From positions 434,001 to 498,000 of the forward strand of contig JBJKZD010000010.1 of NCBI GenBank assembly GCA_045560765.1: 64,000 nt of DNA. The letters run 5' to 3'. Below, one piece after another: positions 26,400-35,518 of the stretch. The first letter of the stretch is position 1. Each line of letters starts with the position of its first letter. The translations under genes were made by a program, and so were the position numbers. The notes beneath the pieces were generated by a model. It did not search any database, was not told where the DNA came from, and saw only the letters and a program-made list of their open reading frames with translations. Source of the stretch: UBA9926 sp913064795. Its GTDB lineage: Bacteria; Pseudomonadota; Gammaproteobacteria; Pseudomonadales; Azotimanducaceae.

Positions 26400-27740
26400 A
26401 TGGGTATCAACTTTGTCAGCGAGACTATTCCTTTGGCGCGTAATGCTGGAGGCAAACCCGAAGTCGGGTTCGACGCGTCGTGGTATTTTGCGACCCAAAA
26501 CAGCGGTATAGAGCGTCAGGCTTTGGAGTGTGATATCGAATGTGATGTTTGTATCGTTGGCGGCGGATACACGGGCCTTTCGGCCGCTCTGACATTGTCC
26601 GAAGCGGGTTTGAGCGTCGTGTTACTCGAAAAATATCGAATCGGCTCTGGCGCGTCAGGGCGAAACGGTGGCGTTCTGGGAATGGGCCAACGCAAGGATC
26701 AAGATGATCTTGAAAAATTGCTCGGCGACGAATGGGCCCACAAATTGTGGAAGATGTCTGAAGACGCCAATGCGTTGGTGAGACGGCGTATTAAGGACTA
26801 TGACATTGATTGTGACCTGGCCAACGGTGAGCTGACGGTTGCCCATCGCGCTCGTTACGAAAGAGAGCTTTGGGATTATGCGGCGCATCTTGAAACGCGT
26901 TACAGGTATGAAGACTGCCATTCGCTCTCCCGCGCTGAGGTGAGCGATCGTATCGGTAGTGACGCTTATTTTGGTGGTTATCTGGATCTTAGAGCGGGAC
27001 ACTTACATCCTCTTAACCTAGCGCAAGGTTTGGCCCAAGCTGCGGAGTCTAAAGGGGCGCAGCTTTTTGAGACCACTGAGGTCTTGGGCATTGATGCCGA
27101 GGGTCCCGGTCGGGCTCAGGTGAGAACGGCTGGATGCAGGGTTCGTTCCGACAAGGTGGTCCTCGCCTGTAATGGCTACCTCAATGGCTTGATCCGTGAG
27201 CCGGATGATTTTCAGATGCCAATCAATAATTTTATGGTGGCCACCGAGCCACTGCCCCAGCCACTGGCAGAGACTATTATTCGAGACAATCAAGCGGTCG
27301 TGGATACTCGGTTTGTGGTGAATTATTTTCACTTGTCCAGGGATCATCGGCTGATCTTTGGCGGTGGTGAGAACTACACGCGCTTTTTTCCAAAAGATAT
27401 CAGAGCCGTGGTACGCAGGCGTCTTTTAGAAATTTACCCTCAGCTAGAGAACGTTGAGATACCGTATGCTTGGGGGGGGACGCTGTCCGTTACGATGAAT
27501 CGAATGCCCAAGTTTGGGCGATTGGGCGAACATCTATACTATGGTCAGGGCTACTCAGGGCACGGCGTGGCTATGGCGAACATGGGGGGGCACCTGATCG
27601 CAGAGGCAATTAAGGGAGAAGCCGCAGGGTTCGATTTGTTGGCGGACATCAAGCATCGGCGCTTTCCTGGCGGTCGCTGGTTACGATGGCCAGGCCTTGT
27701 CGCTGGAATGCTGTTTTATGCGATGCTAGACAGAGTTTAG
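26400..27740 (+). CDS. FAD-dependent oxidoreductase, gamma-glutamylputrescine oxidase-like
   Basis: DAO-family flavoenzyme of about 446 aa. Seen: the FAD-binding CDVCIVGGGYTGLSAAL motif near residues 49-65, the ATG-type GSGASGRNGGVLG segment after it, and near the C-terminus YAWGGTLSVTMNRMPKFGR and GYSGHGVAMANMGG, both typical of PuuB-type gamma-glutamylputrescine oxidases. It would oxidise the gamma-glutamylated amine to an aldehyde with H2O2 and ammonia release. The start is uncertain: GTG 26376 and ATG 26400 are both in frame, and ATG 26400 has GAGGG close by. The leader carries the 15-bp repeats. Confidence 0.87.
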   Translation: MGINFVSETIPLARNAGGKPEVGFDASWYFATQNSGIERQALECDIECDVCIVGGGYTGLSAALTLSEAGLSVVLLEKYRIGSGASGRNGGVLGMGQRKDQDDLEKLLGDEWAHKLWKMSEDANALVRRRIKDYDIDCDLANGELTVAHRARYERELWDYAAHLETRYRYEDCHSLSRAEVSDRIGSDAYFGGYLDLRAGHLHPLNLAQGLAQAAESKGAQLFETTEVLGIDAEGPGRAQVRTAGCRVRSDKVVLACNGYLNGLIREPDDFQMPINNFMVATEPLPQPLAETIIRDNQAVVDTRFVVNYFHLSRDHRLIFGGGENYTRFFPKDIRAVVRRRLLEIYPQLENVEIPYAWGGTLSVTMNRMPKFGRLGEHLYYGQGYSGHGVAMANMGGHLIAEAIKGEAAGFDLLADIKHRRFPGGRWLRWPGLVAGMLFYAMLDRV

Positions 27741-27877
27741 GTCATGCCCTGGGGTAGTTGTGAAAACCGGCCTTGGGATAGTCGGTGATCTTGCGGGCCA
27801 GGTGATTGGCGAGAATCCCTCAGCCATAATAAGCACTCGAGGAAAGGCTTGGTGCAGAATAGCTCAACCCAAGCATC

Positions 27878-27916
27878 GGGTGAAGCACCTGGATGAAGAA
27901 AGTGGATGAAGAAAGT
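27878..27916 (+). repeat. 13-bp tandem repeat ahead of agmatinase gene
   Basis: Two perfect copies of GGATGAAGAAAGT at 27891-27903 and 27904-27916, preceded by a diverged copy (9 of 13 bases) at 27878-27890. It ends 17 bases before ATG 27934, just ahead of the AGGGAG ribosome site. Confidence 0.7.
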
Positions 27917-27933
27917 GCATAGGGAGTAACAGC

Positions 27934-28911
27934 ATGACAGAGGAGTCAACTTCAAGCGCCCAATCGAGGGATCACCCACGCTCTGACCTAATGGGTACCA
28001 GCGCGACGAGTCAGACCTATAGCGGTGAATTGTCCTTCCTACGCAGACCTTATACCCGTGACATTGCGGGTGCCGATGTTGTGGTTTCAGGACTGCCGTT
28101 TGACTTAGCGACCACGTTTCGACCAGGCGCGCGTTTTGGGCCCCAGGCCATTCGTGCAGCCAGCGTTCAACTGGCCGAAATCGCCGATTTTGCCTTCCCG
28201 TGGAATTTTAACCCTTTTGATGTGCTGGCTGTTGCTGATTATGGGGATGTAGATTTTGTTTCTGGCTATCCCGATCAAGCGGTAGAAGTCATCGAGGCGC
28301 ATGCACGTCAACTGCTCGCTGAAGACGTTACAATGGTGACCTTTGGCGGCGACCATTTTGTGACTTATCCACTGCTGAAAGCCCATGCAGAAAAGTACGG
28401 TCCCCTTGCGTTGATACATTTTGATGCGCACGTTGATACATGGCCAGATGACGGTGACCGACTGGATCACGGCTCGATGTTTCTACGAGCGCTACGTGAG
28501 GGGCTGATTGATCCCCAATGCTCAGTGCAAATCGGCATTCGGAGCTTCAGCGAAGATGACTATGGCTTCACAGTGATGTCGAGCCCTTGGGTCGCCGAAA
28601 ATGGTATTCGAGCAACGATCCTAGAGATTCAACGCGTCGTTGGAAGACGAAAAGCGTATTTGACGTTTGACATTGATTGTTTGGATCCAGCTTTTGCTCC
28701 GGGGACCGGCACGCCTGTGGCCGGTGGCCTTTCGAGTCTGGAGGCGTTAACGATTGTTCGGGCTCTGGGCAAAATTGATTTAGTAGGTATGGATGTGGTG
28801 GAAGTGGCGCCAGCCTATGATCAGGCCGAAATTACCGCCATCGCCGCAGCGACCCTCGCCCACGATTTTATCTGTTTAAAAGCGTGGCAGAAAAAAACCG
28901 CAAGACAGTAG
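27934..28911 (+). CDS. speB: Agmatinase/ureohydrolase family enzyme
   Basis: Manganese ureohydrolase, 325 aa, that would split agmatine (or another guanidino compound) into urea and an amine such as putrescine. All metal-site motifs are present: His141 in GGDHF, Asp164, His166 and Asp168 in HFDAHVDTW, and Asp246 and Asp248 in TFDIDCLDP. The substrate loop DHGSMFLRA (about 178-186) resembles agmatinases more than arginases. AGGGAG precedes ATG 27934. It follows the PuuB-like gene by about 190 bases. Guanidinobutyrase is the main alternative. Confidence 0.88.
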   Translation: MTEESTSSAQSRDHPRSDLMGTSATSQTYSGELSFLRRPYTRDIAGADVVVSGLPFDLATTFRPGARFGPQAIRAASVQLAEIADFAFPWNFNPFDVLAVADYGDVDFVSGYPDQAVEVIEAHARQLLAEDVTMVTFGGDHFVTYPLLKAHAEKYGPLALIHFDAHVDTWPDDGDRLDHGSMFLRALREGLIDPQCSVQIGIRSFSEDDYGFTVMSSPWVAENGIRATILEIQRVVGRRKAYLTFDIDCLDPAFAPGTGTPVAGGLSSLEALTIVRALGKIDLVGMDVVEVAPAYDQAEITAIAAATLAHDFICLKAWQKKTARQ

Positions 28912-28925
28912 CCCTATGTGGGCTC
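28911..28925. terminator. Weak hairpin after agmatinase
   Basis: AGCCC-TATGT-GGGCT immediately follows the stop codon. There is no clear U-run, so termination is uncertain. Confidence 0.25.
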
Positions 28926-29051
28926 AAAATTTGTTCTGGCGAATTGACTCAGATGTTTCTCAGAATCTTGTCCAAAACAGGCGCTCAAAAACAGCTTTTA
29001 GAAACAGTGCAAAAGCAAAGACCTAGACGCAGGCAGTGACCTGCTTAGGCG

Positions 29052-29651
29052 CTATTGAAGGTCGGGTAACCTCAAACCATAGGTCTCGATCAAAGCGATT
29101 ACAGCCGGTTTGTGAAGGGCGAGCTCATTAAGGGAGAGGTCCTGAAGCTCATAAGGCAGTGTTAGCCAATGGTTGGTTTGTGATCCGACAAAATCAGGCT
29201 GAAGGCTCCCAGGGTTTTGGCTCTTCCTTTGGAAAAGGCAGGCCACCCGCAGATCTTCCGGTAGGTTGCGCTTCAGGCGAGTCTTTAACTGCTCGATCAC
29301 TGCGGCCATATTTCGGCCGCTGCTAAAGACATCATCGACAATGAGCAGACGGTCCTCCGCTCGCAAGGTCTTTATCAAATATTCGGTACCGTGAACTCGG
29401 ATTTGATGATTCGGTTTTTTTAGATCCTCAGCATATCGTTTGGGCCCAGCATAGGAGGTGCGAATGGCAATGTGGTTGGTAACGACACCAAGACTCTGTA
29501 GGCATTCCTGAAGATAGATGCCTACCGTGCTGCCGCCTCGCCATAATCCAACGATAAAGGTGGGATAGTAGCCCGCATTATAAATTTCGACGCCGAGTTT
29601 AAAACTCGCTTCGATAATGTCCTGTTCGCGGAGGAAGGTCTTGTATTCCAT
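29052..29651 (-). CDS. Phosphoribosyltransferase-like protein A
   Basis: Type I phosphoribosyltransferase fold, 199 aa. Seen: the substrate-side GLWRGGSTVG at about 35-44 (like VxxxRGG in Gpt/Hpt) and the PRPP loop LLIVDDVFSSGRN near 103-115. The loop has SSG where most members have DTG. Its C-terminal part (NHWLTLPYEL) is shared with the neighbouring paralog. It may salvage a purine base or modify another substrate. The start is 35 bases from the start of the paralog at 29687, head to head. Confidence 0.8.
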   Translation of the reverse strand: MEYKTFLREQDIIEASFKLGVEIYNAGYYPTFIVGLWRGGSTVGIYLQECLQSLGVVTNHIAIRTSYAGPKRYAEDLKKPNHQIRVHGTEYLIKTLRAEDRLLIVDDVFSSGRNMAAVIEQLKTRLKRNLPEDLRVACLFQRKSQNPGSLQPDFVGSQTNHWLTLPYELQDLSLNELALHKPAVIALIETYGLRLPDLQ

Positions 29652-29686
29652 GATAAGCTCGCTGTCTTGGCTTTAGGATAACGTCC

Positions 29687-30271
29687 ATGGTTGATAAGCG
29701 CTATCTGGATGCACAGTCGTTACTCGAAGACAGCTGGCGTTTGGGGGCAATGATTCAGGCGTCAGGGTTTAAGCCTGATTTTATCTGTGCGATATGGCGT
29801 GGGGGCGTGCCGATCGGAATCGCTCTGCAGTCCTTTTTAGCTCGATTCGGAACACAATCAGATCACATTGCGATTCGTACAGCCTCCTATGAGGGCATTG
29901 ATGACCAGCAGGATCGGGTTCAGGTGTTCAGCATGGAGTATTTGATTGATCAGGCGCATTTTGAACAGTCGCTGCTGATTGTTGATGATGTGTTTGACAC
30001 GGGGCGAAGTATTGAGGCGGTGATCGAGCATCTTAGACGGCGTGCGCGTAGAAACACCCCTAAAGATATTCGGATCGCTGTGCCTTACTACAAACCTAAG
30101 CGAAACCAGACAGACCGTGCGCCGGATTATTATGTCCATGAAACCGATGCATGGCTGAAGTTTCCACACTCCCTAGAGGGTTTATCTCGATCTGAGGTTG
30201 CGTTGCATCGCCCAGCGCTTGCGCGCATTTTAGCGACCGCGATTGGGTACGATAAGGCGCTAAAAGACTGA
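29687..30271 (+). CDS. Phosphoribosyltransferase-like protein B
   Basis: A 194-aa phosphoribosyltransferase-fold protein, clearly paralogous to the divergent gene at 29052-29651: shared HIAIRT, MEYLI/TEYLI, LLIVDDVF, LR/LKTRLKRN, LP/FPHSLEGLS and ALHRPA stretches. Here the PRPP loop is canonical (LLIVDDVFDTGRS), and AIWRGGVPIG forms the first active-site loop. It is followed after 63 bases by a gamma-carbonic anhydrase-like gene on the same strand. The substrate is unknown; hypoxanthine/xanthine-type salvage is the family default. Confidence 0.82.
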   Translation: MVDKRYLDAQSLLEDSWRLGAMIQASGFKPDFICAIWRGGVPIGIALQSFLARFGTQSDHIAIRTASYEGIDDQQDRVQVFSMEYLIDQAHFEQSLLIVDDVFDTGRSIEAVIEHLRRRARRNTPKDIRIAVPYYKPKRNQTDRAPDYYVHETDAWLKFPHSLEGLSRSEVALHRPALARILATAIGYDKALKD

Positions 30272-30334
30272 TGAGAACGATAAAAGCATTTCAGTCAAGA
30301 GAATCGCAAAAACATTTAAATTAGGAGGGCACGA

Positions 30335-30853
30335 GTGCAGTCGACGAATAGGTTTGGCCAAGCAGTTACATTGGATCGGCCCGGGTTCATCCACGACACC
30401 GCGTGCCTGCAGGGCAAAGTTTATGTCGGCCCGGAGGCATCCGTTTGGACGTATGCGGTAACCCGCTGTGAGCAATTTGAAATTGTCATCGGCGCACGGA
30501 GTAATATCCAAGATTTTGTAATGATTCACGAGGGTGTTGAGACCGGTACTTTTGTTGGAGAAGATTGTTCGATCACCCACCATGTGACCTTGCACGGCTG
30601 CGAGATTGGGGACGGTTGTCTGATTGGAATCAATGCGGTGGTCATGGATGGCGCGAAGATTGGTCGTGGCTCGATCGTTGCCGGGCAGGCCATAGTTCGC
30701 GAAAATGCGGTATTCCCGGAGAATTCGGTTATTGCTGGAGTTCCAGCGAAACTGGTTGCCACGCGAGATCAGTACGCCGCGAATGTGGCCAATGCACGCT
30801 ATTATCAACGGTTGTCTGAGGCCTATTTGCAGGGGCGAGATCGAGTCGACTAG
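30335..30853 (+). CDS. Gamma-carbonic anhydrase / left-handed beta-helix protein
   Basis: A 172-aa hexapeptide-repeat protein of the gamma-carbonic anhydrase (YrdA/CaiE/PaaY) family. Zinc-type histidines are in place: His65 (FVMIHEG), His82 and His87 (THHVTLHGC). The coils read VGPEASVW, IGARSNIQD, VGEDCSITH, IGDGCLIG, IGRGSIVAG, and the fold is closed by IAGVPAKLV and a C-terminal helix (YAANVANARYYQRLSEAY). GTG 30335 has AGGAGG upstream. It could be a carbonic anhydrase, a thioesterase (PaaY-like) or an acyltransferase. It may share a transcript with the phosphoribosyltransferase. Confidence 0.85.
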   Translation: MQSTNRFGQAVTLDRPGFIHDTACLQGKVYVGPEASVWTYAVTRCEQFEIVIGARSNIQDFVMIHEGVETGTFVGEDCSITHHVTLHGCEIGDGCLIGINAVVMDGAKIGRGSIVAGQAIVRENAVFPENSVIAGVPAKLVATRDQYAANVANARYYQRLSEAYLQGRDRVD

Positions 30854-31139
30854 GCGGTTGCTGCCAATTTTGGGAATCTCGCCGGCGGCCTGTGCGGAGC
30901 AGAATGTAATTGTAAAAAGGCAGGCCGCTTGAGCTTTTTGATGAGTGTGGCTCGCTCAGGCTGAGGGCTCTGTGATCCAAGGAAGGCTTCGCATAGAGTA
31001 CGCAAGTTTGCGCAAGGGTGGGCTTGTCACTGCGTAAGTTCTAGTGCTGACAGCAGATGGTTTGATTCAAAGTGCAAAGGTTGGAGAGGGTGGTCTGCTG
31101 CGCTGGCTACTTTTGCCGTTCATCTAGAGGGTTCAAAAT

Positions 31140-32567
31140 ATGGTGATACAACCCGTGATTTTGTGTGGCGGCTCGGGATCAAGGCTTTGGCCGTTATCCC
31201 GCCGGGATTATCCGAAACAGCTTTTAGCATTGATGGATGAGCGCAGTCTTTTGCAGAACACATTGCTTCGTCTGCAGGGTTTAGATCCTTGTACCGCGCC
31301 CATCATCGTTTGTAACGAGGCGCATCGGTTTTTGGTCAGTGCGCAGTTGAAGGAGATAGATATTCTTGACGCGCAAATTATTCTAGAGCCTGAAGGGAAA
31401 AATACAGCGCCTGCCATCGGCCTTGCTGCGCATACAGCGGTTGCGTCGAACCCCGATGCTGTTTTACTGGTATTACCATCGGATCACCTGATCACCGAGC
31501 CGGATCGATTTTTGAGTGCGGCCAAAAAAGCGGTCAATCTGGCGAGGGAAAAATCCCTCGTGACGTTTGGCATCAAACCGGTGTCGCCGGAAACAGGTTA
31601 TGGCTACGTGAGGCGGGGCCTCGAGCTCGAATCCGGCTATCAGGTTGAAGCATTTGTGGAGAAGCCCGACTTAAAGACCGCACAATCTTACGTGGCCTCA
31701 GGCAGCTACTTTTGGAACAGTGGGATGTTCGTTTTCAAAGCGGCGAACTATTTAGACGCGCTCAAACAGTGGGCCCCTGAGATTTCGAAGGGCGTTGAGA
31801 ACGCCTATGCCACCCGCGATCAGGATGATCGATTTATACGTCCAGATGAAACAGCGTTTAAAGCCTGTCCGGCAGATTCTGTCGATTATGCAGTCTTTGA
31901 AAAAGCGGACAATGTGGCGTTGGTGCCACTTGATGCCGGTTGGAGCGATATTGGTTCGTGGCAGTCTTTATGGGCAGTCTCTGTCAAAGATGCTCGCAAC
32001 AACAGTGTTCAAGGCGACGTCATTCTCGATGAGACCCGAAACAGTTTTGTGCGTGCAACCGATCGATTAGTAACGTTGGTCGGTGTCGATAGCATTGTTG
32101 TGATTGAGACGGCGGATGCGGTCTTGGTTGCCGCCAGCGACGCAAGTCAGCAGGTCAAACAGGTTGTTGATACCTTGAATAGTGCAGACCGACAGGAACA
32201 TCTGCTCCATCGGCGAGTTCATCGTCCCTGGGGCTGGTATGAAACGGTCGACCAAGGACCGCGGCATTTAACCAAGCGCATTTCAGTCGATCCTGGAGAA
32301 CGGCTATCCTTGCAAAAGCACCGACACCGCGCTGAGCATTGGGTGGTGGTGCGGGGAGTCGCTCGGGTCACTTGCGACGATAAAACCTTTGACTTGACCG
32401 AGAATGAGTCAACGTATATCCCTGTTGGTGCGCTTCATCGATTAATGAACCCTGGCCAAGAGGCGCTTGAAATTATTGAAGTTCAGACAGGGGAAGACCT
32501 GCGTGAGAGCGATATCGAACGTTTTGACGACGCTTATGGTCGAGCCATTGATTCAAAGCTGTCGTAG
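31140..32567 (+). CDS. manC: Mannose-1-phosphate guanylyltransferase / mannose-6-phosphate isomerase
   Basis: Bifunctional type II PMI/GMP enzyme, 475 aa, making GDP-mannose for surface polysaccharides. Seen: the nucleotidyltransferase motif CGGSGSRLWPLSRRDYPKQ at residues 9-27, VLPSDHLI at about 117, FVEKPD at about 173, and the C-terminal cupin with RPWGWYETVDQG, LSLQKHRHRAEHWVVV (metal histidines) and YIPVGALHRLMNPG. AGAGGG precedes ATG 31140. It stands alone; no other sugar-nucleotide or glycosyltransferase genes are nearby. Confidence 0.94.
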   Translation: MVIQPVILCGGSGSRLWPLSRRDYPKQLLALMDERSLLQNTLLRLQGLDPCTAPIIVCNEAHRFLVSAQLKEIDILDAQIILEPEGKNTAPAIGLAAHTAVASNPDAVLLVLPSDHLITEPDRFLSAAKKAVNLAREKSLVTFGIKPVSPETGYGYVRRGLELESGYQVEAFVEKPDLKTAQSYVASGSYFWNSGMFVFKAANYLDALKQWAPEISKGVENAYATRDQDDRFIRPDETAFKACPADSVDYAVFEKADNVALVPLDAGWSDIGSWQSLWAVSVKDARNNSVQGDVILDETRNSFVRATDRLVTLVGVDSIVVIETADAVLVAASDASQQVKQVVDTLNSADRQEHLLHRRVHRPWGWYETVDQGPRHLTKRISVDPGERLSLQKHRHRAEHWVVVRGVARVTCDDKTFDLTENESTYIPVGALHRLMNPGQEALEIIEVQTGEDLRESDIERFDDAYGRAIDSKLS

Positions 32568-32898
32568 GCCGTCTCACCGATTTAATGATGTTGAAGCACG
32601 GTCTACTGTAGCGCTCGCTGAAAGTGTGGTTCTTTTGAAGATCAAGCTTGGCTGAGATACTAAGCATCGCTTGATGTTACAGACCACATGACTGATCTGA
32701 GCGGGAATGTCTTTACTCAGCGACCTGTTTTGATACCAGTCGGGGTAAAACATCGGGAATTGTCATATAACACGCCCTTAAGTAAACGCCCTTAAAGTGA
32801 GCCATAGCAGTCGGAGTGAATCGATCCCCAATGTTGGGTCGGGTTTGGATCGCCTGATACGAAGTAGTTTAGCCTAGGACTCGTCCGGAGGAATGCGG
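32568..32898. other. Intergenic region between manC and DLH genes
   Basis: About 330 bases between convergent genes. It contains two 14-base-spaced copies of ACGCCCTTA (32772 and 32786). No gene, RNA or clear terminator is seen. Confidence 0.4.
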
Positions 32899-33711
32899 TT
32901 AGTTCGAGACAGTCTGCGCAGTTGAAACTCGCTCGAGATAAGCGAGGAGTCTTTGCCAAGCGTCTTGGGCCGGGGCTCGATTCGCCGCTGGATCTCGATC
33001 GACATGCAACCAAAACCCATGTTGAACATCGTCATAAACGTGCACGTCATTTGGAACCCCGGCGGATCTTAGTGCGGCGACAAATCGATCCACCTCACCC
33101 ACGGTCGGTCCCCGATCGAGTCCCGCGAAGGTTCCATAGACTTCGTGGTGAATGTGTTTCAAAAGCTCTGGATCATCTAGCAACCTTCCATAAAAGACCG
33201 CTGTGCCCTCGTGGTCCTCACCCTCAATTGCAAAATTGAGCGCGATTCCGCCGCCAAAACACCATCCAATGGTCGCAATGCTGCCTTTGATTGCTGGATC
33301 TGCGCGCACCGCTTGAAGCGCGGCATTAAGGTTGCGGGTGATTCCCTCAGGATCGGCCCGAGTGGCGCGAACAAGCGCCAACTTTTCAGATCGGCTCTTT
33401 CCGACTTTTCCATGATACAGATCAACGGCGAGGGCGATATAGCCCACCTCGGCAAAGGCATCCGCGATCTCCTTAATGCGCAATGTGAGCCCATCCCATT
33501 CATGTATCAGGAGGACGCCGCCGCGGACCGATCGATTTTGTGGTCTTGCTAGATAGCCTTGTGTTTTTGAATCATCGTCAAGGTAGGCCACGCTTTGGCC
33601 ATTCAGCGCAGTTGCCAGGCCCAGTACAGCGCCGGGCAAAACAGATTCGGCCCAACTCGGTTGAATGATTGCAATTGCGCAGATAAAAAGCTGGAAGGGT
33701 CTGACGGTCAC
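32899..33711 (-). CDS. Exported dienelactone hydrolase family protein
   Basis: Alpha/beta hydrolase of the DLH family, 270 aa, with an N-terminal signal peptide (LFICAIAIIQPSWA) so probably periplasmic. Catalytic residues fit DLH: Cys151 in IGWCFGGG, Asp near 199 in AGLDRGPT, His231 in VQHGFWLH, plus Glu71 in IHEWDGL that positions the thiol. Such exported DLHs act on lactones or small esters of unknown identity. It is convergent with manC and is followed by no operon partner. Confidence 0.88.
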   Translation of the reverse strand: MTVRPFQLFICAIAIIQPSWAESVLPGAVLGLATALNGQSVAYLDDDSKTQGYLARPQNRSVRGGVLLIHEWDGLTLRIKEIADAFAEVGYIALAVDLYHGKVGKSRSEKLALVRATRADPEGITRNLNAALQAVRADPAIKGSIATIGWCFGGGIALNFAIEGEDHEGTAVFYGRLLDDPELLKHIHHEVYGTFAGLDRGPTVGEVDRFVAALRSAGVPNDVHVYDDVQHGFWLHVDRDPAANRAPAQDAWQRLLAYLERVSTAQTVSN

Positions 33712-33785
33712 TATGGCTAAGGCCTCACTTTTGATCGTTTGCTTTGTAAAGTTCTGAAAGGTTCAGGTTGGGTGCTGTGCTCTGT

Positions 33786-34385
33786 TTAGTCTCCGTCTTT
33801 TTGCGACTTAAAAATCATATCGATTGCTCCGGAAATGGTAAATAAAATACCCAGTATGATCATGAGCCCAAAAATATCGCCCAGTAAATAACCAACATAG
33901 AAACTTAGGCCACGGGGTTCAGGTCCAAAAAACAGGAAGAAAGCGAGACTGCCCATTGCGTTCAAGATGGCGGCCAGAATTCCCGCTAAAAGCGGGGGGC
34001 CGAATTGGTTACGTCGAAGCCCGGGCTGATCGAGGCGATAGTAGGCATTGAGGTTCGAAATTCGCATTGCCTCAAAAGCGATGTAAGGGCACAAGGATCC
34101 GAGCAGCGCAAGGACAAGGTGAGTGTTTTGAGGTGGCATTCCAGAAAATAATTGATAGAGCAATAAGTGCGCGACGAAAAGGGGAGGGACTGCGCGCCAG
34201 CCCCCAAAATAGACTGCAATGACCCTAACCCCGTGGGGCAAAAAGATAAGAAATGGGCTGATTGAATGGTTGAATTCTGGTCCAAATATAACGGCGAGCA
34301 GTTCATCGATGCCTCGATAGCTCAATGCGTAACTGAGCAGGAACCAGAAAATAACCAGTCCCCCTCCGAAGAGCGAGGCTAGCAT
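33786..34385 (-). CDS. MASE1-like integral membrane protein
   Basis: A 199-aa membrane protein with about five hydrophobic segments. The stretch FLPHGVRVIAVYFGGWRAV near residue 47, followed by PLFVAHLLLYQLF and later YLLGDIFGLMIILGILF, resembles the MASE1 sensory membrane domain, here without any attached signalling domain (the protein ends a few charged residues after the last helix). Function is unknown. It lies at the edge of an AT-rich patch. Confidence 0.65.
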   Translation of the reverse strand: MLASLFGGGLVIFWFLLSYALSYRGIDELLAVIFGPEFNHSISPFLIFLPHGVRVIAVYFGGWRAVPPLFVAHLLLYQLFSGMPPQNTHLVLALLGSLCPYIAFEAMRISNLNAYYRLDQPGLRRNQFGPPLLAGILAAILNAMGSLAFFLFFGPEPRGLSFYVGYLLGDIFGLMIILGILFTISGAIDMIFKSQKDGD

Positions 34386-35063
34386 GGGTGGTGAGCCTTG
34401 AGGGCGGCGGCAATGAAGTTAAGCTTGAGCGGATGACGGAGTTTTTCTTCGAGGAAGTCTCGCCTTCGCTCGCTACGGTTCAGAATATTAATCGAAAATA
34501 GCTCCGGGATGGCCTCCCTCATCATAAGAGGAGGCTGGAGGTTACTAAAATTGCAATAATTTTCTGCTAATGTAAATCAAAAACTTGAGTACTTTTGTTG
34601 GAAGTGCTCTGGGGTAAGCGAGTACCCTAAAATTTCATGAGTGGTGATGGACGAAAGTTTAGTGAATGAGAAAGGTAGAGATCGGGCTGGTCTAACCTCC
34701 CTGCAGATCGCTTTAATGCCGTACGCAGTCCAGATCATAGCGTCAGGTTTTCTGAATTGACGATACTGGGCAACAGTGTTTTTCTGCCATGTAAAGCTAG
34801 AAACACCCACGGAGTATTGCTTAGGACAGATTAGGAAATTGTTGGTCTCGAGTTGTGCCGTAGCAAGAGTGAATCGAAAAGGGGGTGTTAGAAGGGCTTC
34901 ATGGAGAAAAATCTAGAAATCAGAAGGAGAGCTAGAAAGCGCGTATATTTGCAGAGGTAAAAAGTTTAAAGGTGCTGCGTCTAGGTTGGCCAGACACCTT
35001 TTGGGGTGTCTGGCCCGACGCTTAGCGCTGATGGTTCATCTGAACCTCGAATGCCAGGATGAA
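34386..35063. other. AT-rich intergenic patch with hairpin
   Basis: About 680 bases of lower-GC DNA than the neighbours. A 77-codon minus frame at 34577-34810 has no convincing ribosome site and no recognised family; I leave it as doubtful. A perfect inverted repeat is listed separately at 34988-35015. The composition hints at acquired or decayed DNA. Confidence 0.4.
34988..35015 (-). terminator. Perfect 11-bp hairpin downstream of wHTH gene
   Basis: GGCCAGACACC and GGTGTCTGGCC flank a 6-base loop, about 50 bases after the stop of the minus-strand winged-helix gene. The stem is strong, but no U-run follows on either strand, so it may be a terminator, an attenuator or a protein site. Confidence 0.45.
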
Positions 35064-35381
35064 TTACAAACAGAGTCGATAGAGGCCTGTTTTTCTACCT
35101 TCAGCAGGGCGAATGAGATGTTGGTCCAGTAACGACTTCAGAGCCCGGTGGTAGGTCGGAGCGGATAAGTCCGCGCAATATAGGCTGTTTCTGAGCGCTT
35201 TACTGCTCACAAGACTGTCATCGCTATGACCTAATTCAGACATTGCGCTGAGAATTCTTCGCTCCTGCTCTGTCATCTCAGCGATACCAAAGTCTTTCTC
35301 CATGCCCAATATGACGGCCTTGAGCTGAGCCAACTTTTTTAGGTTTTCCCGTTTCAATGGTTTCTCCAGCTTTTTTTTCAT
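35064..35381 (-). CDS. Small winged-helix transcriptional regulator
   Basis: A 105-aa protein. Its lysine-rich N-terminal helix (LEKPLKRENLKKLAQL) is followed by a MarR-like winged helix from about residue 40: EQERRILSAMSELG, then the recognition-helix region LSAPTYHRALKSLLDQHLI and the wing RPAEGRKTGLYRLCL. No ligand domain is visible. This is the only transcription factor I can recognise in the window. The ribosome site before ATG 35381 is poor. An inverted repeat lies about 140 bases upstream. Confidence 0.7.
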   Translation of the reverse strand: MKKKLEKPLKRENLKKLAQLKAVILGMEKDFGIAEMTEQERRILSAMSELGHSDDSLVSSKALRNSLYCADLSAPTYHRALKSLLDQHLIRPAEGRKTGLYRLCL

Positions 35382-35518
35382 TGTCTTTAGTCAAGAAATG
35401 TTTACTTAGATTATACATCGTACGGCGAAGTCCCGTCTGATGCCCCTCCCAGCTCGTTTTTAGCACATTAGTAAAAGTCAAACCACAAATAATAAGTCTC
35501 AGATAGTAAAATAAACGT

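Noticed and set aside
26225..26443. 72-codon frame through the 15-bp repeat
   Set aside because: Its protein is mostly the repeat itself and it overlaps the oxidase start; more likely leader DNA.
34577..34810. 77-codon minus-strand open frame in the AT-rich patch
   Set aside because: No ribosome site and no recognised family; kept only as a remark.
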